From assembly GCF_024139115.2 (NCBI RefSeq), contig NC_085141.1, forward strand, positions 379,098,995 to 379,162,994: 64,000 bases of DNA, written 5' to 3'. Of the stretch, positions 56,781-64,000 are shown piece after piece (the stretch's first letter is position 1; the number at the start of each line of letters is the position of its first letter). The position numbers and the translations under genes were made by a program. This DNA comes from Armigeres subalbatus. Taxonomy: Eukaryota > Arthropoda > Insecta > Diptera > Culicidae. Under the pieces are notes generated by a model. The model did not search any database and had not been told where the DNA came from. It saw nothing but the letters and a program-made list of their open reading frames with translations.

Positions 56781-56963
56781 CTACATACAGCAACTACCCA
56801 TTAGTGAACGTCGCTTGGACAGACAGATGTCAAGAGATAATGTTTGGTAATATGAAGAAACTTCGTCTTGAGTCAAATTTCTGTTGTCATTCCTCGCAAC
56901 AATACGCATCTTAGATAAACAACATCTCATAACCAAATTCAGAATCTTTCGAGAAAGTTTCAT
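56781..56963 (-). other. Short basic leftward frame in long unit, copy 2
   Basis: Sixty codons from MKLSRKILNLVMRC, identical to copy 1 except for the last residue. Only two base differences are seen over 183 bases, one silent. The upstream ATG of copy 1 is ATA here. This is too little divergence to test for selection. Confidence 0.3.
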
Positions 56964-56996
56964 TGGATTCTTAGAATTTATAATTCTCCGAACGGG

Positions 56997-57216
56997 TCTG
57001 TGGAATCCCGATCGAAATGGCTCGCGCGCGCTGCAAAGCAACTTTCTTATATCTAATGAAGTAATCCCATTAGCCCCGCCCCTTCATTAATCGTTATGAG
57101 TGCACATTATATTTACACCATATCAGCTCACAAAGGGGCGGGGCTTACGGGTTTAATTTATTCAATACAAGAAAGGTGCTGTTCGGCGCGAGCCATTTTG
57201 ATCGGAATTGCACAGA
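56997..57216. repeat. Unit palindrome c
   Basis: The same structure as palindrome b, with a more diverged left inner arm (GCTGCAAAGCAACTTTCTTA) and both GC boxes present. Confidence 0.85.
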
Positions 57217-57398
57217 AGGCGGTTCGATATTCGATGCAGCGAAGCGGACATAGCAGCACGAAGTGGGTGGAAGTGTTGCAATGCTGCAAATTTGCACAAG
57301 CGATTGGATGCAGTTAGTTATTGTAATGGGAATTGGAAAAAGGAAATTGGTTCTTCTCAGGACCAACATTTTACGAAAAGGAAGATTTAATTGCGAAA

Positions 57399-57521
57399 AT
57401 GGACTGTTTCGGTGGCATTGGGTTTGGCGTGGTAGCTTGGTTGCTGTTAGTGATCCCATTCATTGAAATTCACTACATCATCTCCCTCCGACGCGCTATC
57501 AAATTCGCTATTTACGATTGA
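57399..57521 (+). other. Short hydrophobic frame in the array, copy 4
   Basis: Forty codons beginning MDCFGGIGFGVVAWLLLVIP and ending in the same basic stretch as copies 2 and 3. It lies in a short-form unit. Confidence 0.3.
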
Positions 57522-57630
57522 TCTCATAACCAAATTCAGAATCTTGCGAGAAAATTAAATAGGATTCTAAGAATTTGTCATTCTCCGAACGATCCGTTGT
57601 CTGCGGAATCTCGATCGAAATGGCTCACGC

Positions 57631-57827
57631 ACGCGTACGTACGTAAAATTCTTCTTTATTTACACATTTTTTGTTCTACAATTATTTTTGACATGTACAG
57701 TGATAGGCCGGCTTGGCCCTCCAACTTCAATTTTAATTATTATTATTATTATTATTATTATTTTTATGTTTCTACTTGATTTTTGAAATATATTGTATCA
57801 TGACGGCCTTCAGGAGGCGCTAGTGTG
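57631..57827. other. Inserted segment next to the Jockey 3' end
   Basis: The array stops at GGCTCACGCACGCGTACGTA. An AT-rich segment follows, with an ATT microsatellite at 57737-57762, up to the T run at 57828. It may be the 3' end of another retroelement in minus orientation. Its identity is not recognised. Confidence 0.4.
57737..57762. repeat. ATT microsatellite
   Basis: Seven to eight ATT trinucleotides in a row. Confidence 0.9.
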
Positions 57828-58003
57828 TTTTTTTTTTTTAATTTGATAACCTAACCCAAGCAGCACAAGTCAAGCGAAATTGGTTATAGCAACCTAATTG
57901 TGACTGAATCTGGTCACATATGAGTTACTGTAATCTATGAGCAACATGTGTGCTGCTCGGGAACTACTATGTACACTAATATTTACAATAAAAATTTGAT
58001 AAC
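57828..58003 (-). other. Jockey LINE 3' UTR and poly-A
   Basis: A short AT-rich 3' region after the ORF2 stop, ending in an A run of about twelve. The phrase GGTTATCAAATT occurs at both ends of the UTR (near 57841-57852 and 57990-58003 on plus). Confidence 0.75.
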
Positions 58004-58740
58004 CTAGATTGGAACTAGCGCCCTAATTGGAGCCTGATCCGAGTGCAAGCAACGGACCCTAAACTTTTCTTTACACTCACCAAAGCGTTCATGTAAGGTT
58101 TTTATTCCGGCCAGACGGTGGACCTCGGATGTTCTTGTCCTGGGAGGGGTGTTGAGGATCATCCTCAAGAATTTGTTTTGGACCCGTTGAAGTTTGAGGT
58201 GGTGGGTTTTAGCGCAGCTCTCCCAGACCGGCATGCCATATTCGATCACAGGGAGGATGATTTGCTTGTAGACAGCAAGCTTATTTTTCAGGGATAATGA
58301 CGACCGGCGGTTGATCAAAGGGTACAGTAGTTTCAACAAGACGTTACACTTTGTCACCGTTTTGTCAACCTGTTGCCTGAAAATAAGCTTGCTGTCGAGG
58401 GTCAAGCCAAGGTAGTCGGCCTCATTGGCCCATTCCACAGTCGTGCCATTGAGGATGATTTTACAGTCCCCAGGCGGAACAAGTTTGGGGGATTTGGAGT
58501 GGGGGAAAATGATGACCTGGGTCTTCGCCGCGTTGATACAGATCTTCCAGCTGGTGAGGTACTCTGTCAGGGCATCCAGGCCTCGTTGGAGTTTTGCCAC
58601 TAGCGCTCTGATCACTCTACCGTTGTAGACGATGGAGGTGTCATCTGCGAACAGAGACAGAATGCCGCCTTCTGGAGGTTCTGGCATGTCGGAGGTGAAC
58701 AGATTGAAAAGCAGGGGCCCGAGGATACTGCCCTGGGGAC
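58004..58740 (-). pseudogene. Jockey ORF2, RT active site and thumb
   Basis: The frame carries the catalytic block LFADDTSIVYNGRVI, then LTSWKICINAAKTQVII, YLGLTLDSKLIF, and the thumb PVIEYGMPVWESCAKTH and LQRVQNKFLRMILNTPPRTR. The stop is at 58004-58006. It is out of frame with the upstream segment because of a one-base loss in the GVPQG block near 58740. It matches the decayed plus-strand copy around 40550-41590. Confidence 0.9.
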
Positions 58741-59650
58741 GCCTGCGACGATGTTGTGCGCATTGGAACTCGCTCCGCTGATTGAGACCCGGAATGTCCT
58801 TGCCGACAGGTAATTGTTGATGATTTTCACCAGGTAGCTGGGAAGATTGTAGCGTTGTAGTTTGTACACCAGGCCATCATGCCATACGTTGTCAAATGCC
58901 TTCTCGACATCGAGTAAGGCCATGGCGGATGTTTTTGAGACAAACTTGTTCCGTCTGACGACGTTGGTAACTCGAGTCAGTTGGTGTGCAGTTGACCGAC
59001 CGCGTCGGAAACCAAACTGTTCCTCGAGTAAGATGTTGAGATTTTCGGCAGACTCAAGTAACCGATGGTGAATAGCTTTTTCGAATAGCTTGGATAACCC
59101 TGAGAGAAGGCTGATGGGTCGATAACTTTTGGGGGAGGAAGGATCCTTCCCAGGCTTCCGGATGGGGATGACTTTCGCTGACTTCCAGGACGATGGGAAG
59201 TAGCTAAGCCGGAGACACTGATTAAAGATCAGCGAGAGGTGCTCAAAGAACGGAGCACTCATGTGTTTGAGCTCGAGATTCAGGATGCTGTCGAAGCCTG
59301 GGGCCTTCATGTTCTTCGACGATTTGATATAGGCCGTCAATTCGTCAGCTGAGATCTCCAACTCCTCCGAGAAGTCGTTGGGAATCAAATGGATGTTGTT
59401 AGCATGCTCGTTGACGGCTGCTTCGTGTGGACTGACGATGTTCTGCCCAAGATTGTGTGAGCTGACGAAGTGACGACCTATTTCAGCGACCTTCTCTGCA
59501 GGAGTTATCAAGCGATCCTTAGAGCCATTATTGTCTAGTGGGATCAAAGGTGGAATGGGCCGAGGCTTGGATTTTAGAATTTTGGTCATTTTCCAGAACG
59601 GCTTAGCATAATCTGGGAGAGTGCGGATCTTATTCGAGAAGTCGTTATTT
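58741..59650 (-). pseudogene. Jockey ORF2, RT fingers and palm A
   Basis: In order: KAPGFDSILNLELKHM, FPSSWKSAKVIPIRKPGKD, SYRPISLLSGLSKLFEK, EEQFGFRRGRSTAHQLTR and the palm-A motif MALLDVEKAFDNVWHDGL. All are standard Jockey RT blocks. The segment joins the endonuclease part through a one-base shift in an A run near 59651. Confidence 0.95.
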
Positions 59651-60686
59651 TGAGGTCCACCATTCTGGCCCTGACAATTTTAGTGATTCGATTGCAGCGT
59701 GCCTTAAGCTCAGGCAGTCCAGTACGCTGAAACTGCCTGCGAGTGACATTCCGCAATCGAATCAAATCTTTGGTGAGTGTATCGATGTTTAAGGAGTTGC
59801 TTACCTGCCGAGCCGTCGGGACATGCTGCTCTCTGGCCACCGAGATTGCCTCTTCGATGGCGCACAGCTGGCGGTCGATACTTTCCGGCGTCTCCGGACG
59901 CACCTCGTAGTCGACGGTGTTATCGACGCACTGCTGGAACCGCTGCCAGTTCACTCGGTGATAGTTCCGCCGTAACTGCTGGTGCCGATTGACCGAGGAG
60001 CCCAGTTCCGCCACCACCGGATAGTGATCCGAACTGAGCTCCTGGTAGACAACCGGCTGCGAGACGTGGTCACTCAGGTTTGTTATGTAGAGGTCAAGGG
60101 TTGCGTGGACACCGGACCGACTCAGCCGAGTGGGGGAATCCGGGCTCAAGATCGTGTAGTGGCCTTCCTCCATGTCGTTGCTCCAGATGGTGCCGTTTCG
60201 ATTGCCGCGACTGTTGCCCCAGGCTTGATGCTTGGCATTCAAGTCGCCGGCAATGATATACTGGCCTTGCCTCCGCGTCAGCTTGACGATGTCCCTCCGA
60301 AGGGCAGCCGATGATCCATCGCCGGCTTTGGCTTGCGTTGGACAGTACGCCGCGATGAGCGCGATTGTGCCGACCGAAGTGGTGATTTCGACACCGATGG
60401 CCTCGATGACACTGAGCTGGAAGCTTGGAAGCAGACGACAGTTGATGTTGTAGCGAAGAGCGATGGCCACACCACCTCCCCTGGTCGGCCGGTCGAGTCG
60501 CACGATGCGGAAGTCCGGGATGTTGACGTTCACCTCCGGTTTTAGGTGCGTTTCGGTGATGAACGCCACGTCTATTTCCTTCTCCTCAAGGAAATCCCTC
60601 AGCTCGATTGTTTTGCTCTTTAGCGAGCAAGCGTTCCAGTTGACCAGGCCCACCCTAGCAGCCATTTTCAATGATGAACATGCCAA
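59651..60686 (-). pseudogene. Jockey ORF2, endonuclease and linker
   Basis: Opens with ATG at 60686, overlapping the end of ORF1 by about 30 bases. Catalytic blocks read VNWNACSL, FITETHLKP, ALIAAYCPTQ, IIAGDLNAKH, ATLDLYITN and ELSSDHYPVV, so the endonuclease looks intact. The Arg-rich linker follows. Out-of-frame codons continue to 59586. Confidence 0.95.
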
Positions 60687-61907
60687 GTGTGAATACCTGG
60701 TCGAATCGGGTTTTGCAGCCGCGCAGTCGAGTGGCGAGCTGCGTGAAGATCGGCATCAGTTGCTCCGGAGTGTACAGCGGGGCAGATTCCTCCGGTGGGA
60801 CGGCTTCGTTCTCCGACTGCCGACGGAACCCAGGAGGAGGGAGCGGCGGCCATTCGCTGGTGGATGGTGCCGACGATGTTGGAGCTTGGACCGATGCAGC
60901 TGCCGCTGCCAGTCGCTTGTGCGGCTGTAGCGGTGGGAGTATTGGAATCACACGACGGGGAGCAGGGATGGCTGGAAAGTTCACCTCGTTGATTACAGGA
61001 ACACGGTTCTTCTTCGGCATGGTCCTGGTGGAAGCCTTCTTCCGGATTTCCAGGAACTCGGCTCGCTTTGGGCAGCCCTTTGTGGTGGCCCGATGTTTGT
61101 CGCCACAGTTGGCGCACTTGGGATCGGCCACCTCCATTTTGTCGCACTCGTCAGTCGGATGGGGTTCGCCACACTTGTTGCAGCGCGGCTTCATGCGGCA
61201 GTTCCTGGTGCCGTGCCCGAAATTGAAGCAGTTGGTGCATTGCGTGACATCGCGGTGCACTGGCCGATATCGCTCCCAGTCAACGACGGTGTAATTTATA
61301 ACGCCAATCAGCTTCAGGTCCTTCCAGGTAGTGGAGCCGTGCTCCAGATGGATCAGGTAAAGCTGATCGCGATATCTCCTCGCCTTGTCATGACGAGCAA
61401 TCTTGTGGACGGCTACTGGCTTCAGTCCGAAACTATCAAGCTCTGCTTGGAGCTCTTCCTCCTTCATGTCGTGAAGTCCTCGCAGCAAAGCCTTGGGCGG
61501 CTTCGTGCCGGGGTGGTCATGAGTGTAGTACTCATACTTGTGGACCTCGAGGAACTCAACGACGGATTGATGATGGTCACTGTTTGCCGGCATCACTTTC
61601 ACGCCCTCGCTGCAGAGCCGAAAAGTACATTTCAGCCCCTTAGCGATCAGCTGGCGAATTTTTGGGCGTAAATCCGGCGGATCGCCCTTCACAAACACGG
61701 GCGGGCACTTCTCCTCCCGCTCCGGTTGCACCTGCGGCAGCTGCGATTGCTGCTTCTTCCTCTTTTTCGGCGGATTGCCGGCGTCATCAAGCGGCAACGG
61801 CGAGAACACGTTGCTCTGCAAAAGCTGCTTGGAGGGTTACCCGCGCCTCCAAGAGCAGTGCGCTTAGGCACTTTTCCAGCGACCGAATCGGCCACCGAGT
61901 CTCCCAT
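60655..61907 (-). pseudogene. Jockey ORF1 (Gag-like zinc-knuckle protein)
   Basis: The likely start is ATG at 61905-61907 (MGDSVADSVAGKVPK). A frameshift near 61835 separates the first ~24 residues from an otherwise intact frame of about 388 residues. Features are HHQSVVEFLEVHKYEYY, LHDMKEEELQAEL and LYLIHLEHGSTTWKDL, then three knuckles CTNCFNFGHGTRNC, CNKCGEPHPTDEC and CANCGDKHRATTKGC, then a Pro/Ala-rich region. It would bind LINE RNA. It overlaps the ORF2 start. Confidence 0.9.
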
Positions 61908-62018
61908 GACGGGTCCGGGAGAAAATAACGCCAACGCGACAAGCGAAAACGTAAACAGCGAAAGAACGAGAAAAAACACTTCGAAAAAATGCGCGAGCAA
62001 AAAACACGTCCGTACGTG
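61908..62018 (-). promoter_or_regulatory. Jockey LINE 5' leader, presumed internal promoter
   Basis: This is about 110 bases upstream of the ORF1 ATG. Jockey-type LINEs carry an internal promoter at their 5' end, so one is expected here. No core element is clearly visible, and the exact junction with the tandem array (near 62018) is uncertain. Confidence 0.35.
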
Positions 62019-62021
62019 TTG

Positions 62022-62241
62022 CTGTCTCGAACTGGAATGGCTCGCGCGCGCCGAAAAAGCAGCTTTCTTATATCTAATGAAGTAATTCCATTAGCCCCGC
62101 CCCTTCATTAATCGTTATGAGTGCACATTATATTTACACCATAACAGCTCACAAAGGGGCGGGGCTTACGGGTTTAGTTTATTAAATATAAGAAAGCTGC
62201 TGTTCGGTGCGCGCGAGCCATCTTGATCGAGATTCCACAGA
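62022..62241. repeat. Unit palindrome d
   Basis: Arms TGGCTCGCGCGCGCCGAAAA and TGTTCGGTGCGCGCGAGCCA, with both GC boxes (GCCCCGCCCC and GGGGCGGGGC). The far left arm is damaged at the junction with the LINE. Confidence 0.85.
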
Positions 62242-62424
62242 AGGCGGTTCGACATTCGATGCAGCGAAGCGGACACAGCAGCACGAAGTGGGTGGCAGTG
62301 TGGCAATGCTGCAAATTTACACGATTGGATTGGATGCAGTTAGTTATTGGAATGGGAATTGGGAAAAGAAAATTGGTTCTTCTCAGGGCCAACATTTTAC
62401 GAAAAGAAAGAGTTAATTGCGAAA

Positions 62425-62571
62425 ATGGACTGTTTCGGTGGCATCGGGTTTGGCGTGGTAGCTTGGTCGCTGTTAGTGATCGCATCCATTCAAATTTACT
62501 TCATCATCTCCCTCCGACGCGCTATGCCGATGCAGCGGAGCGAACACAGCAGCACGAAGGCGCTCTGGTAG
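62425..62571 (+). other. Short hydrophobic frame in the array, copy 5
   Basis: It begins MDCFGGIGFGVVAWSLLVIA, with Ser in place of the first Leu of the LLL run, and has a different, longer end because the sequence after ATGCCG differs. The sixth relative near 62904 is frameshifted after MDCFGGIG. Confidence 0.3.
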
Positions 62572-62990
62572 CGTTTTTAAAGGAAAATCATCGAATTGGT
62601 GGTGGAAGTCTGCATTGATGGTCGTCATTCAACCTCAACAAACCAGCATTTTATGTGAAGAAAGGGTTGATTACAAAAATGACGTCTGTTTCGATCCCGT
62701 GCTATGCAGTGGCGATCTTAGTCTGGCGATGAGTGGCGTCTCATCGAGTGGTCGTCGAACAATAACAGCACGAAGTGGAAGTCTAACCCTAAAGTTTCGA
62801 CGAGCATTGGGTTGCAGTTAGTTATTGGAAAGGTGCATTGGGGACACAAAATTGGTCCTTCTCAGGACTAGCATCTTCTGAACAGAAAGGGATGATTGCA
62901 AAATGGACTGTTTCGGTGGAATCGGCGTTTGGCGTGATAGTTCGGTTGCTGTGAGCGATTCCATTCATTCGAACAAATTTGTTGCGTTGT

Positions 62991-64000
62991 CACTCACCGA
63001 CGCGCGCTTATGATTCTGCTATCGAAGGGTAACTTTCTGTCAACGCCAAACTATTAATTTTGGACTTTGATGAACATTCTTGCATCCCGGATTAAACTAC
63101 CCTTGTGTAAAATAATGGTACTGTAAAGAACCGATATGTTTCCAATTATGGATCTTTTCAATCCTCAACTACAACAAAACATAGGGGAAAATACCTATTC
63201 TTGGCAGTCTAAGACATTCGCCAAATTGAATGATAAAAATAATGAATAATTACACTAAAACACAGGTACAGTTTAACTGGTATACATTTGTATGCTCTTT
63301 CTTTTATGATTGGTATTCACTAAATATAGCAGCTTTTTCTACAAACTTAGTAAATTTAATATAAAGTAACAGGTCAACGTTTCTTCTATTGGCATAGCAA
63401 TTTCTATTATCAGCTATGAGTTTGCTCTCTTTAGCAACTAGACATGGAAGTAGAAAACTGGTAATGTATTGGTGCCAAATGCTGGTTGTTTATATCCTCC
63501 AGTAGTAAAATTCATTCATATTAATCGGCCGCAAAGCGCTTCACTCAATTTAGGAACAAACTATATTATTTATCAAAACTGGCTTGAAACAAAACATGAA
63601 TTTTTAGCCTTGGCATCAATTTTATGTCATGTAGACAGATAGGCAAAAGCATTTAAAAACATTGTAAAACAAATTTAACCCTTATGCGGCCAACAAACAG
63701 ACGTGAATGGCAGATAGGGTAATAGTGTATTCAGATATTGACATTTTCATAACTTTTACCATTTTCAACCTATTTGAATAATGTTGGCCATTTTGGAGAA
63801 GGGAACTTATATGCTTTTTGTCCGCTGCCAAAATTTACATCTTTTGTCTTTTGTAATGCCTTAGAGTCGTAAGCAAAAGTCTATAAAACGGTTTCATATA
63901 TACAACTTGCTCTTTGCGATCCTTACGTGATATGTCCGTTTCATAAAAAAAAATCATGGTGCCCTTATAGATTAGAAAACGGCATGAAACGGCAAATTTC
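62991..64000. other. Unassigned AT-rich sequence
   Basis: No gene, transposon end or tandem repeat is recognised to the end of the window. Confidence 0.4.

Larger units (their letters stand above)
54780..57630. repeat. Complex tandem array, left part
   Basis: Successive related units share a core beginning GATGCAGCGAAGCGGACA, a block with TTCTCAGGACCAACATTTTA, then GGCATCGGGTTTGGCGTGG. A ~220-bp palindrome separates units. Units alternate between a long form, with an extra ~225 bases after the GATTGA word (55165-55390 and 56706-56920), and a short form lacking it (56096 and 57521). The two-unit period is about 1.53 kb (55490 to 57017). The leftmost unit (54780-55164) is diverged. The array is cut near 57630 by an insertion and the Jockey LINE, and resumes at 62022. 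Confidence 0.9.
57828..62018 (-). mobile_element. Jockey-clade LINE (Juan-like), nearly complete
   Basis: On the minus strand: a short 5' leader, ORF1 (from the ATG at 61907), ORF2 with endonuclease and RT, a short 3' UTR and a poly-A tail (T run at 57828-57839 on plus). At about 4.2 kb it is close to full length. Only a few single-base frameshifts break it, so it is much younger than the plus-strand copy at 38.4-41.6 kb. It splits the 54.8-63.0 kb tandem array. Confidence 0.9.
62022..62990. repeat. Complex tandem array, right part
   Basis: After the LINE the array resumes with palindrome d (62022-62241), one full unit to about 62540, and a diverged unit to about 62990. The diverged unit shares its AATTGGTGGTGG and CAACCTCAAC words with the leftmost unit at 54820-54880. 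Both edges of the array thus carry the divergent form. Confidence 0.9.

Noticed and set aside
1..64000. Endogenous copies of non-retroviral RNA viruses, which are common in Aedes
   Set aside because: I looked through the translations for polymerase, glycoprotein or nucleoprotein signatures of such viruses and saw none; all polymerases here are LINE or LTR reverse transcriptases.

Overview
The window looks like repeat-saturated nuclear DNA of a culicine (Aedes-type) mosquito. The reasons are a long tRNA-derived SINE with an AAGCTC-type tail, an I-clade LINE of the MosquI type, RTE (JAM-like), Jockey (Juan-like) and L1/Tx1-like LINEs, a BEL/Pao element, a Ty3/gypsy element, and many hAT-type elements and foldback MITEs. 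I find no intact host gene, no rRNA, no free tRNA gene and no CRISPR. Nearly every long reading frame belongs to a broken transposable element. The species is an inference from repeat families, not from a search.

Layout. 1-6.3 kb: a decayed Ty3/gypsy element whose 5' LTR is replaced by an inverted piece of its own pol, fused at the primer-binding site. 6.3-10.5 kb: AT-rich 3' sequence, an unassigned GC-richer block and a minisatellite. 10.5-23.1 kb: one I-clade LINE split by two insertions, a hAT-type element (itself split by a SINE) in its 5' leader and a complete BEL/Pao element with both LTRs in ORF1. 24.7-27.1 kb: an RTE-clade LINE fragment. 27.2-34.6 kb: a ~140-bp tandem satellite split by a minus-strand L1/Tx1-like LINE. 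34.6-38.0 kb: mostly unassigned, with one candidate exon and a hAT MITE. 38.4-41.6 kb: a degenerate plus-strand Jockey copy split by a SINE. 43.8-51.7 kb: DNA transposons, including a hAT element that contains two other hAT elements, and a perfect 150-bp inverted repeat enclosing another element. 54.8-63.0 kb: a complex tandem array split by a nearly complete minus-strand Jockey LINE (57.8-62.0 kb).

The nesting gives relative ages. The I-clade LINE, the satellite, the ~1.5-kb tandem array and the outer hAT are older than what interrupts them. Several insertions are supported by target-site duplications read directly: 5 bp for BEL, 8 bp for five hAT-type elements (one with a single mismatch), 21 bp and about 10 bp for two SINEs, and about 6 bp for the L1-like LINE.

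The least explained part is the 54.8-63.0 kb array. Its units alternate between a long and a short form. Each unit is centred on a ~220-bp palindrome carrying mirrored GC boxes. A short frame opens on each side of it, rightward in all copies and leftward in the long units. Whether any of this is expressed cannot be told from sequence alone.
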